DNA of 10,057 nt from NCBI GenBank assembly GCA_964581465.1, contig CAZOOP010000065.1, forward strand, positions 1 through 10,057, written 5' to 3'. Shown piece after piece: positions 1 through 6,624 of this stretch; the first letter of the stretch is position 1, and each line of letters opens with the position of its first letter. Both the position numbers and the translations under genes were made by a program. The stretch comes from WJMB01 sp964581465 (GTDB lineage Bacteria > RBG-13-66-14). Under the pieces are notes generated by a model. It had not been told where the DNA came from and made no database searches. It saw only the letters and a list, made by a program, of their open reading frames with translations.

Positions 1-5
1 GGCCC

Positions 6-101
6 GGACCTTCGCCGAACCCCATCCGGAATCGCCGCCGCGCCCCCGCCCGGCGAACAAAGAGGGCCGGCCTCGGCCGGGAAGCAGTTCGGCGAAGGTC
101 C
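6..101. repeat. 15-bp-arm inverted repeat with nested hairpin
   Basis: The arms GGACCTTCGCCGAAC (6-20) and GTTCGGCGAAGGTCC (87-101) are perfect reverse complements. The 66-nt interval contains a second perfect hairpin, CCGGCC-TC-GGCCGG (67-80). No T tract follows either side, so an intrinsic terminator is not supported. It may be a structured RNA, the 3' end of a transcript from beyond the window, or a small repeat element. It shares only the word GGACCTTC with the REP elements at the right end of the window and has no GTAG foot, so I do not place it in that family. Confidence 0.6.
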
Positions 102-997
102 TGTTTGCATTGATGCGAATACTTGGATACGCCTGCGCCGGGAAGATCAAGCAAACCGGGGTTCAAGGCGTTGGCAGGTCAGGGGTGGTGCGGTTGAAAC
201 GTGGGTTTGTGGCTTGAGGATTCATGATAACTGACTGTATCTTAAGGATTAATTGGATTTGCGTTCTTGGAGCGTTATTGCTCAAGGGATCATCAGAAGA
301 AACTGGACCAGCATTTGTAACCATAGAGAGACGCATCGAGTAGGGGGCCTTGATAAATGAACGGCGGAAGCCGTCAATTCGTGAGGTCGGCTGGCTGATT
401 CAGGTTCCAATCAAAGCACTAGCCTGCTGCTGGGTTTGTTTAGGGATTATCACACGTTCATGAACAGAGGTGTATCGCTAATAGTTTGTTATTATGTTTC
501 TTATAGCTGTGAAAGTCGTCACTGTCCGTGCGTTGCTCGGCGGTATACAACAAGCTGATGTACTCTACGTGGACGCTTCCAATTGAACGCTCTGCTTCGG
601 GAAGTCGCGACTCCTGGTTTTCATCCCGAGCTGACCGGTTATCAACAGGCTATATGCTTTCTATTAGCGGCTTTATCAGATATGAAAATGGTAGCATATC
701 GATCTGGGGCCATTCATGAGGTAATTGTCAGCACTTCCGCTCTAAATGCCGAATATTGTCTTTTCAATCTCGGGTCAGTTTCAGGTGATAATCCCTTGTT
801 TAAATCGCTCTTGGCGGGAATCCTTTGCAGTAACAGGCACATGGTGGAGTCGACTTCGGCGGTGAAGAACAATCCGGTTTAGAGGGCTGCCCTCCAGTCT
901 TGATGATCAGCTTTCGAGAGGTCTGTTTGAGGTTGACCGGAGAGGGACTGGTTGGCTTGATTTGAGTACGTTGCTGGTTTACTCACTTTTCTCGATG
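102..997. other. gene-poor, lower-GC spacer
   Basis: About 900 bases without a convincing gene. Base composition is visibly less GC-rich than the coding regions to the right. The longest open frames (TTG start at 583 to 882, and 528-719, both plus strand) have no good ribosome binding site, no recognisable motif and no GC-rich third positions. Small perfect hairpins occur at 361-374 (ACGGC-GGAA-GCCGT) and 882-894 (GAGGGC-T-GCCCTC). No tRNA or rRNA signature was seen. It could be a decayed gene region or a long regulatory spacer. Confidence 0.5.
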
Positions 998-1023
998 AAA
1001 AAGCGCGGGTTGCCCCGCGCTTT
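998..1023 (-). terminator. Rho-independent terminator of the gcvT-gcvH-lipoprotein series
   Basis: A perfect 10-bp stem, 1000-1009 with 1014-1023, closes a 4-nt loop. Read on the minus strand it is AAAGCGCGGG-GCAA-CCCGCGCTTT followed by more T, giving TTTTT at 1002-998. It begins 25 nt past the stop codon of the lipoprotein gene, as expected for the end of that transcript. Confidence 0.9.
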
Positions 1024-1048
1024 GTCCTATCCTTGGTTTTACTGGGGC

Positions 1049-2185
1049 TTATCCCTCTTCCGCCGGGTTCCCGGCCTCTCCGCCGTCTTCACCTGAGGCT
1101 CCCTCCTCCGCGGCTTCCTCGAGGGCCTCGGGATCCGGCGCAGGCGAACCTTCCTTGACGCCCACGGCCAGTCCCTGGGGCGTGGCGAAGTAGGCGGTGT
1201 TGGCCTCCTCGTCGAAGGCCACGTCGGCCATGGCGCCGAAGTCGGCGCCTTCTTGGACGCCGTGGAATTCCCACTGGCCCTCGCCGTAGGGGTAGTAGAT
1301 GGCTCCACCGTCGGAGGCGGCCCAAGCGGCACCGACGCCCAGGGCGATACCGTTGACGTTCTTCCAGTCACCGCCGGGGTTGACCTCATAGAAACTCTCA
1401 CCGCCGTCGTCGGAGCGGAAGATGCCCAGGCCGGCGCTGCCCACCCAGACCCGCTCGCCGGAGACCTCGACGCGGTTGAAGGGGTCGTAGGGGTGGACCA
1501 TGGTCCAGCGGCCGATCTCAGCGTCGAGCTTGGCCAGGAAGCCGTACTCGTCCGGAGATACCACCCAGACGGTCCCGTCGGCGACGCAGACGTCGGTGAT
1601 ACGTCGATGGCCGATCTCGTTGCCCATCAGGGGTTCGCCGAGTTGGAAGGTCGCGTTGCCTCGGGGGTTGAAGCTGTAGTCGTGGAGCAGGCCGCCGTCG
1701 GTGCCCAAGTAGGCGTCGTCGCCGAGAAGGTCGGCGCCGAAGCAGGTCCAGTCGCCGTCGTCGCGGTCGGGCAGCCGGGCGGCTCGCCAACCTGCACCCA
1801 GATCGGCGGAGTAGGCTGCGCCCCGACCCAGGGCCCAGAGAACCCCGTTGCCGAACTCGACGCGTTCGAGCCCTGTGGGCAGGGCGGCGTCATCGACGGG
1901 ACTGAAGGCCGGGTCGGTACGCGGAGAGCGATAGAGTCGGCCCCCGGCGACGACCCAGAGCTCGTCCGGGGTCAGCTCGACCGAGGAGACGGCGCCCGTC
2001 GGCAGGCCGACCTCTTCCCCCGGGGTCTCCCAGTGGAAGTCCTCGGTGGTCACCCCGGCCTCTTCCGGTGTCAGCTCGGCCTGCTCGCTGATCTGCTCGT
2101 CATCTCCGCCGCAGCCGGCGCAGGCGAGGGCTAACAGGCAGACCGCCGGGATGATCCGGCGGTGGTTGCGACTATGGTCAGGCAT
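1049..2185 (-). CDS. predicted beta-propeller lipoprotein cotranscribed with gcvH
   Basis: A 378-aa protein. The N-terminus has basic residues (RNHRR), a hydrophobic segment (about 11-21), then Cys22 and Cys25 followed by GGDD. This fits a lipoprotein signal, although neither cysteine has a perfect lipobox. The mature part shows repeated blade-like units, for example DELWVVAGGRLYRS, NGVLWALGRGAAYSAD, DGTVWVVSPDEYGFLAKL, GERVWVGSAGLGIFRSDDGG, GAAWAASDGGAIYY and NTAYFATPQGLAVG. The spacing and the Ser-Asp-Asp-Gly-Gly motif resemble BNR/sialidase-type or two-component-regulator-type propellers. The last 30 or so residues are low-complexity Glu/Ala/Gly. The ATG at 2183-2185 lies 1 nt after the gcvH stop, so translation is probably coupled to gcvH. 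No catalytic residues are visible and function is unknown. The operon position does not by itself imply a role in glycine cleavage. Confidence 0.85.
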   Translation of the reverse strand: MPDHSRNHRRIIPAVCLLALACAGCGGDDEQISEQAELTPEEAGVTTEDFHWETPGEEVGLPTGAVSSVELTPDELWVVAGGRLYRSPRTDPAFSPVDDAALPTGLERVEFGNGVLWALGRGAAYSADLGAGWRAARLPDRDDGDWTCFGADLLGDDAYLGTDGGLLHDYSFNPRGNATFQLGEPLMGNEIGHRRITDVCVADGTVWVVSPDEYGFLAKLDAEIGRWTMVHPYDPFNRVEVSGERVWVGSAGLGIFRSDDGGESFYEVNPGGDWKNVNGIALGVGAAWAASDGGAIYYPYGEGQWEFHGVQEGADFGAMADVAFDEEANTAYFATPQGLAVGVKEGSPAPDPEALEEAAEEGASGEDGGEAGNPAEEG

Positions 2186-2186
2186 C

Positions 2187-2570
2187 CTAGTCCTCGCCGA
2201 TCATCTCTTTGTACGAGCCGGCGTCATGGAGGTTGTCGAGCTCGCCGGGATCGCTCAGGCGCACCCGGACCAGCCAACCGGCATCGTAGGGGTCATCGTT
2301 GACCTTCTTGGGTTCGTCGACGGCGGCGTCGTTGACCTCGACGATCTCGCCGGAAACGGGGGCCACCAGGTCGCTGGCCGCCTTGACGGATTCGACGACG
2401 CCGAACTCGGCGCCGACCTCGATCTCTTCACCGACCTCGGGGAGCTCGATATAGACCAGCTCGCCGAGTTCGCCGGCGGCGTAAGCGGAGATACCGATCA
2501 GGGCGGTTTCCCCCTCGGCCAGGACCCACTCATGGGAATCGGCGTATTTACGGTCATCCGGATAGGACAC
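2187..2570 (-). CDS. gcvH: glycine cleavage system H protein
   Basis: A 127-aa lipoyl carrier protein, the usual length. It shuttles the aminomethyl intermediate between the P, T and L proteins of the glycine cleavage complex in the cytoplasm. The N-terminal YADSHEWV block (residues 9-16) and the lipoyl-domain core are typical, and the lipoylated lysine is Lys63 in VESVKAASD. The APVSGEIVEVN and NDDPYDAGWLVRV blocks follow as expected. The start is GTG (2568-2570) with AGGAG five bases upstream (within 2574-2581). It lies 98 nt downstream of gcvT on the same strand. That gap has no terminator, so the two are probably one transcript. GcvP is not in this window. Confidence 0.97.
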   Translation of the reverse strand: MSYPDDRKYADSHEWVLAEGETALIGISAYAAGELGELVYIELPEVGEEIEVGAEFGVVESVKAASDLVAPVSGEIVEVNDAAVDEPKKVNDDPYDAGWLVRVRLSDPGELDNLHDAGSYKEMIGED

Positions 2571-2668
2571 TAGGACTCCTTTCAGTTACGGGGGGAGGCG
2601 GTGCTCCCATTAACACTACGAGTTCGTCGATGTTGGAATGGTCGCTCGATCGATGGTCCGGCGCGGTT

Positions 2669-3769
2669 TCACTTGCGCGAGCCTTCTTTATAGAAGGGGG
2701 GCTTGACGACTACGGCGCGGCGCAGCTTGCCGCGTATCTCGACGTGGAACTCGCGCCCGCTCTTGGTGTGACCGCGTTTGAGATAGGCCAAACCGATCGG
2801 CTTGCCCAGCGAGGGCGACATCGTCCCCGAGGTGACCGCGCCGATTTCTGCGCCGTCGTCGTCGTGACAGGGGGCGCCGTGGCGGGCGATGCCGCGGTCG
2901 AGCATCTCGAAGCAGATCAGTTTCCGGGAAACCTTGTTCCGCTTGACCTCAAGCAGGGCTTCGCGACCGATGAAATCGCCCTTGTCGAGCTTGACCGTCC
3001 ACTTCAGACCGGCCTCGAGGGGGTTGGTGGTCTTATCGATGTCGTTGCCGTAGAGGGCGTACTTCATCTCGAGACGCAGGGTGTCACGAGCGCCCAGACC
3101 GATCGCCCGTCCGCCGGCTTTGACGTTGTGGGGCCATAGCGCACGCCAGAGAGCCGGGCCGTGCTCGTCGGGAAGGTAGATTTCGAAGCCGTCCTCGCCG
3201 GTGTAGCCGGTGCGAGAGACCAGGACGTCGTCGATACCGGCGACGGTTCCCCTGGTCCAGGCGTAGAAGGCCAGGCCGGACAGGTCCAGCTCGGTGACCG
3301 CCGAGAGGACCTCCTCGGCCCCGGGGCCCTGGACGGCGATCAGCGTCGTCTGGTAGCTGCGGTTCTCCGCCGCCACGCCATCGGCGGGCAGGTGCCCCTC
3401 GACCCAGGCCCAGTCCTTTTCGATGTTGGAGGCGTTGACCACCAGCATCAACTCGTCGTCGCCGAGGCGGTAGACCAGCAGGTCGTCGACTATTCCGCCG
3501 TCGGGGTAGCACATCGGCGTGTAGAGGATCTGGCCCGTCTCGAGACCGGCGACATCGTTGGTGACCAGGCCGTCGACAAAGGCGACGGCGCCGGGACCGG
3601 CGAGGTGGAACTCGCCCATGTGGGAGAGGTCGAACATACCGACGCTCTCGCGCACGGTCAGATGCTCTTCGTTGATCGAGCTGTACTTGACGGGCATTTC
3701 GTACCCGGCGAATTCGATGAGCTGGGCGTCCAGCTCCTGATGGATCGCGTTGAGCGAGGTTTTGCGCAT
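2669..3769 (-). CDS. gcvT: glycine cleavage system T protein (aminomethyltransferase)
   Basis: A 366-aa protein of family length. It transfers the methylene group from the aminomethyl arm of GcvH to tetrahydrofolate, giving 5,10-methylene-THF and ammonia. Visible family blocks are FAGYEMPVKYSSI (20-32), GMFDLSHMGE (44-53), YTPMCYPDGGIVDDLLVYR (83-101, containing the conserved Asp pair near the active site), VVNASNIEKD, SRTGYTGEDGFEIY, the LRLEMKYALYGNDID block and the C-terminal TSGTMSPSLGKPIGLAYL segment. The ATG start (3767-3769) is preceded by AAAGG and GGCGGG; the site is modest but the N-terminus matches the family. A good promoter overlaps the end of bioY. The leader would be only about 40 nt, leaving no room for a glycine riboswitch. 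A small inverted repeat (CCTTCT...AGAAGG, 2682-2697) lies in the last codons. Confidence 0.97.
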   Translation of the reverse strand: MRKTSLNAIHQELDAQLIEFAGYEMPVKYSSINEEHLTVRESVGMFDLSHMGEFHLAGPGAVAFVDGLVTNDVAGLETGQILYTPMCYPDGGIVDDLLVYRLGDDELMLVVNASNIEKDWAWVEGHLPADGVAAENRSYQTTLIAVQGPGAEEVLSAVTELDLSGLAFYAWTRGTVAGIDDVLVSRTGYTGEDGFEIYLPDEHGPALWRALWPHNVKAGGRAIGLGARDTLRLEMKYALYGNDIDKTTNPLEAGLKWTVKLDKGDFIGREALLEVKRNKVSRKLICFEMLDRGIARHGAPCHDDDGAEIGAVTSGTMSPSLGKPIGLAYLKRGHTKSGREFHVEIRGKLRRAVVVKPPFYKEGSRK

Positions 3770-3819
3770 TCCCGCCGCCTTTCACGGTCTCGCTGATGGT
3801 GTCTACTGCCAGTATGCTT

Positions 3820-3849
3820 AGTTTAGAAACGCCGGAGGGAGTGTGTCAA
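3820..3849 (-). promoter_or_regulatory. sigma-70-like promoter for gcvT-gcvH
   Basis: On the minus strand a perfect -35 TTGACA (3849-3844) is followed by an 18-bp spacer and a -10 TAAACT (3825-3820). The predicted start near 3812 gives a leader of about 42 nt. The -35 overlaps the bioY stop codon, so gcvT can be expressed separately from bioY although read-through is not excluded. Confidence 0.55.
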
Positions 3850-4421
3850 GCGTTGTGGGACCCGCGTCGCAGGATGACCGAGGCGGCTAGGGCGACGATC
3901 AGCTTGAGGGCGTCGGGCGCCGCGAAGGGGAGCACGCCGGTCCGCCAGGCGGCGCCGAGATCGCCCAGCCAGAGGGCCAGCCAGGCCGTGCCCGCCGCAT
4001 AGATCAGGGCCAGCCCGGTCAGGGCGGCCGCAGCGTTGTGAAGCAGGCTCGCCGGATTCCGACCGCGCAGAACGGCGACACAGTAGACCGCCGGCAGGAA
4101 GCCCAGCAGGTAGCCGCTGGTTGGACCGAAGAGGGCAACGCCACCCCCCGCGCCCCAGGCGAAAACCGGCGCGCCGGACAGGCCCAGCACCAGGTAAGCG
4201 GCCACCGTAGCAGCGGCGCGGCGAGGCGTCCCGGTCAAACCCAGGATCAACAACACCAGCACCTGGCAGGTGACCGGCACCGGCGTGGCGGCGAAGGGGT
4301 GGGGAAAGCTCAGACGCGCCGATAGACTCAGGGCCGCCACGCCGAGCAGCAGGCTCAATATCTGCTGAACGAGGCCGGTGCGAAGAATGGGACGATCCAG
4401 GGTCGACTCGTTGATCGGCAA
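3846..4421 (-). CDS. bioY: BioY biotin transporter substrate-binding (S) component
   Basis: A 191-aa hydrophobic protein with about six membrane segments, which captures biotin as the S component of an ECF-type transporter. Hallmarks are FPHPFAATPVPVTCQ (39-53, the PxPxTxQ motif), the GTPRRAAATVAAYLVLGLSG stretch, PVFA plus a Gly-rich turn (85-94), GPTSGYLLGF (99-108) and the C-terminal PFAAPDALKLIVAL. The start is probably TTG (4419-4421) with GGGAGG four bases upstream. No ATG fits upstream in this frame. No BioM/BioN (ATPase and transmembrane) genes are nearby, so it either works alone or uses a shared ECF module. No biotin biosynthesis genes are adjacent and no BirA-type operator was recognised. 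Confidence 0.93.
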   Translation of the reverse strand: MPINESTLDRPILRTGLVQQILSLLLGVAALSLSARLSFPHPFAATPVPVTCQVLVLLILGLTGTPRRAAATVAAYLVLGLSGAPVFAWGAGGGVALFGPTSGYLLGFLPAVYCVAVLRGRNPASLLHNAAAALTGLALIYAAGTAWLALWLGDLGAAWRTGVLPFAAPDALKLIVALAASVILRRGSHNA

Positions 4422-4482
4422 GGCGCCTCCCGGTGGGTTGGCTGCTTGTCAAGCGTTCGGGCTGTCGGCACAAAGGATGCTT

Positions 4483-4512
4483 ATCCTAACCAAAAGACGC
4501 CGTGTTTGACAA
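4483..4512 (-). promoter_or_regulatory. candidate promoter for bioY
   Basis: On the minus strand -35 TTGTCA (4512-4507), an 18-bp spacer and -10 TAGGAT (4488-4483) lie about 60 nt before the bioY start. The match is 5/6 and 4/6 to consensus. The -10 overlaps a small dyad, GGAT-GCTT-ATCC (4475-4486). Confidence 0.4.
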
Positions 4513-4573
4513 GGGTCGTCGCTCCAAATCCAGGCGAGCTCCCACCCACGTTCACACGGCGTCCGGCGGCGAC

Positions 4574-4670
4574 GCGACCCGGTGTTGGCACGTTTCTTGC
4601 GGAGTTCGACGCTCCTTTGTGCGATATGCCGCGTCGCCCTGCTGCAAGAAACGTGCCAACACCGGGTCGC
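4574..4670. repeat. perfect 27-bp inverted repeat, 43-nt loop
   Basis: The arms at 4574-4600 and 4644-4670 are exact reverse complements over 27 bp. They begin GCGACCCGGTGTTGG and end in CGGGTGTTGGCAC-type sequence when read outward on the opposite strand. The loop (4601-4643) contains a smaller dyad, GGAG...CTCC (4601-4615). No flanking direct duplication typical of a recent transposon insertion is obvious. It lies between bioY and the zinc-ribbon gene in noncoding DNA. It may be a hairpin RNA, a palindromic repeat element or a cruciform; the sequence alone does not decide. Confidence 0.85.
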
Positions 4671-4688
4671 TCGGTCTGCGTAGATCGT

Positions 4689-4717
4689 ACTCGGTTAAAC
4701 CGAGTCGAATTTTTTTT
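4689..4717 (+). terminator. plus-strand hairpin with T8 tract
   Basis: The 17-nt palindrome ACTCGGTT-A-AACCGAGT (4689-4705) is followed, after CGAA, by eight T (4710-4717). It is oriented to stop plus-strand transcription. That is opposite to the flanking genes, so it would serve either the hairpin transcript at 4574-4670 or antisense read-through toward the zinc-ribbon gene. The 4-nt gap before the T tract weakens the call. Confidence 0.5.
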
Positions 4718-4722
4718 GGGGT

Positions 4723-5367
4723 TCAATTACCTCCGCCCGACTCGCCGGCGAACTCCTCGAGCTGCCTCTGGATTTCGGGTAGCAGCTCATCGAGCATCTC
4801 CTCGACGCCGCAGAGGCTGTCATCGAGTTCGATGCGTGCTTCGCCGAAGGCTTCGTCCAGGCTGAGTTCGACGGAGTAGACGGCGTGGGCCGCGGCGGCG
4901 GCGGGGTCCTTGTTGATCTCGGCGCTGATCTCGTTGTAGCGGCTGTTATCGTCGCGCAGCTCCCTGGTGAACTCGTCGAACTCCTCGAGATTGGTGCCGT
5001 ACTCGCTCAGGGCTTCGTCCCAGGCTTCGGGACTGCTGCCGCGTTCTTCATAGGTTTCGCGCCAAATCTCGACGTAGGTATCGTCGGAGAGGCCCTGGAC
5101 GGGCTCTCCGGGTCCAGCGACGAGGAAGAAAACGGCGCCGGCGCCACCCAGGGCCAGCAGGGCCGCCAGGATCACCATGGTCTTGGGGTTCGGGTATCGA
5201 CGGCTGGTTTCGTCTGGGGGGATGTCGCGTTCATGTACCGGTTCCCGCTCCTGGTGATAATCCCGCACACCGAAGCGCCGCAGGCGCCGTGCTCCGGCCC
5301 CGCAGGCCGGGCACCGGCCGTCGAAGGGCAGTTCGAACTCGGCGTTGCAGTTCTCGCAGAAATACAT
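4723..5367 (-). CDS. zinc-ribbon single-pass membrane protein with an unrecognised helical domain
   Basis: A 214-aa product when started at the ATG 5365-5367. The open frame continues 52 codons further upstream, but that part is compositionally unlike the gene and delays a clean zinc ribbon, so I prefer the internal start; GGGAGA lies just upstream. Residues 4-22 form a CxxC-x11-CxxC zinc ribbon (CENC, CPAC), then a basic stretch (RRLRRF). A membrane helix follows at about 63-85. The rest is probably extracytoplasmic, acidic and helical. Residues 93-152 (LSDDTYVEIW ... EYGTNLEEFDEF ... SAEI) match a repeated domain in the lipoprotein at 5837-6526. Function is unknown. The layout resembles zinc-ribbon proteins that anchor a periplasmic domain. 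Confidence 0.8.
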   Translation of the reverse strand: MYFCENCNAEFELPFDGRCPACGAGARRLRRFGVRDYHQEREPVHERDIPPDETSRRYPNPKTMVILAALLALGGAGAVFFLVAGPGEPVQGLSDDTYVEIWRETYEERGSSPEAWDEALSEYGTNLEEFDEFTRELRDDNSRYNEISAEINKDPAAAAAHAVYSVELSLDEAFGEARIELDDSLCGVEEMLDELLPEIQRQLEEFAGESGGGN

Positions 5368-5419
5368 GTCTCTCCCGGGGACGGTCTTGATTTGATTGCG
5401 GCTTTGGTTACGATTGTTG

Positions 5420-5448
5420 ATTTTAGTCGAGACTCGGCACCGGCGCAA
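5420..5448 (-). promoter_or_regulatory. candidate promoter for the zinc-ribbon gene
   Basis: On the minus strand -35 TTGCGC (5448-5443, weak), a 17-bp spacer and -10 TAAAAT (5425-5420, 5/6) lie about 50 nt before the preferred ATG at 5367. A start here would exclude most of the upstream frame extension from the message, which supports the shorter protein. Confidence 0.4.
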
Positions 5449-5782
5449 ATGGTAAACGGCGTATCGGCTGTTGGCCTGATGGTTGTTCAAGGCGGAGTGG
5501 AGACGGCAGGATTGATAACCCACCCTGCGCTTGCGAACAGTGATTCGCCCAAGGGTCCTGTTTCAAGGGAATGACTGATTGCGGCGCCTCAACACCCATT
5601 GAGTTCTTCTGCTGGTTGCCACCGTAACGATTGCGAGACCGGAAAGACGAGCCGAGTCCAAAGGGGGCGACTGACCAGATGTCATTTCACAGCCGCTTCT
5701 AAATGGCCGCATCCGACGCTCCAGCATCCATCTTCACAGTATGGCAAATCCGGTTCCCATCCAGGCTTGGAATCAGCAGTAC
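5449..5782. other. intergenic spacer without recognised gene
   Basis: About 330 bases between the zinc-ribbon gene promoter and the terminator of the next gene. Open frames here (for example 5599-5844, plus) lack binding sites and similarity and run into the neighbouring gene antisense. Composition is less GC-rich than the genes. No repeat or RNA gene seen. Confidence 0.5.
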
Positions 5783-5812
5783 AAAAAGAACCGCCGGGGG
5801 GAACCGGCGGTT
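5783..5812 (-). terminator. Rho-independent terminator of the lipoprotein gene
   Basis: Read on the minus strand, AACCGCCGG-TTCCCC-CCGGCGGTT (9-bp perfect stem, 5812-5804 with 5797-5789) is followed by C and TTTTT (5787-5783). It lies 24 nt beyond the stop codon of the gene at 5837-6526. Confidence 0.9.
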
Positions 5813-5836
5813 GGGATAGCGCGGCACGCTGTGGCC

Positions 5837-6526
5837 TTACATGAAGATCTCGTCGAACTCGTCGCCCTTGGCGTCATCGAGGGCGTGGATCTTCTCGCTG
5901 ACCGACTGCACCCTCTCCGGGTCCTCTTCGAGGGCTTCGAAGGCGGCGTCGACGTCCTCGGGGGTGGTGTCGTACTTCTCGAGCAGCTCGGCCGGGATAT
6001 CCTCGGGGCTCTCGGCGCTGATATAGATCTCGGCCAGAGCGTCGTCGTTCAGACCGCCCAGACCGGCCAGGCCTTCATCGATGCCCTCGGCCATGCTCTC
6101 CATGCCCTGGGCGAAGCCGCTGAACAGCTCGCCCATGCCCTCACCGAAGGCCTCCATGCCCTCGGCGAACTCCTCGCCGAAGCCTTCGAGATCACCCAGG
6201 GCTTCGAGGTCTGAGAGGTCCCCGAACATCGAGTCGAAGCCCAGGGCCATGGCCAGGGCGAAGGCGGCGGCCTCGTCCTTGGCCTCGACGTCGTCGATGA
6301 CCTTCTCGGCGCGATCCTCGTCATCGCCGAGTTCCTCGAGGTAGGCGTCGACCTCTTCGGTGGTCCAGCCGTACTCGTCGGCGATCGCGGCGGCGTCTTC
6401 TTCGGTGCCGGCGTTGACGCTGGCGATCCAGTAATCGACGAAGTTCTCGTCGTTGAGTTCCTTGCCGCAGCCGGTGATCAACAGCGCCAGGGCGGCCAGG
6501 AGAACGAAGGGCAGTGACTTGCGCAT
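5837..6526 (-). CDS. acidic lipoprotein with two copies of an unrecognised helical domain
   Basis: A 229-aa protein with a textbook lipoprotein signal: MRK, a hydrophobic core, then LITGC with the lipidated Cys at 20. GGAGG sits 6 nt before the ATG (6524-6526). Residues 24-81 (LNDENFVDYW ... EYGWTTEEVDAY ... KVIDDVE) and 159-213 (LNDDALAEIY ... KYDTTPEDVDAA ... SVSEKI) are two copies of the domain also found once in the zinc-ribbon protein downstream. The linker (about 105-158) is a Gly/Met/Phe/Glu-rich stretch with EGM-like units at 123, 130, 141 and 148. Those spacings of 7, 11 and 7 suit a long amphipathic helix. It is very acidic with no catalytic motif; function unknown. It has its own terminator and may be transcribed with the small lipoprotein 98 nt upstream. 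Confidence 0.88.
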   Translation of the reverse strand: MRKSLPFVLLAALALLITGCGKELNDENFVDYWIASVNAGTEEDAAAIADEYGWTTEEVDAYLEELGDDEDRAEKVIDDVEAKDEAAAFALAMALGFDSMFGDLSDLEALGDLEGFGEEFAEGMEAFGEGMGELFSGFAQGMESMAEGIDEGLAGLGGLNDDALAEIYISAESPEDIPAELLEKYDTTPEDVDAAFEALEEDPERVQSVSEKIHALDDAKGDEFDEIFM

Positions 6527-6624
6527 CGGTTACCTCCAGGTTGGTGGTCGGATCAGGGGAGTCGTGGTCTTGACTTATGAGTTGAGATCGTCCTGATACT
6601 CAATCGAGGTCTTGGAGGCCCTCT

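Noticed and set aside
340..392. GTAGGGGGCC ... AGGTCGGCT as a degenerate REP
   Set aside because: The stem does not pair well and the ACCT core is missing; the resemblance to the REP foot is short enough to be chance.
583..882. 99-codon plus-strand open frame
   Set aside because: TTG start without a ribosome binding site, no motif, no GC-rich third positions; kept only as a weak candidate within the spacer.
1253..2134. 293-codon plus-strand frame opposite the propeller lipoprotein
   Set aside because: Antisense shadow in GC-rich DNA; the minus-strand gene has a signal peptide, repeats, coupling to gcvH and a terminator.
3770..3843. Glycine riboswitch upstream of gcvT
   Set aside because: The predicted leader is only about 40 nt and shows no paired aptamer cores; there is not enough room.
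5368..5523. 52-codon N-terminal extension of the zinc-ribbon gene
   Set aside because: Composition differs from the gene, it precedes a clean zinc-ribbon start, and the likely promoter lies inside it.
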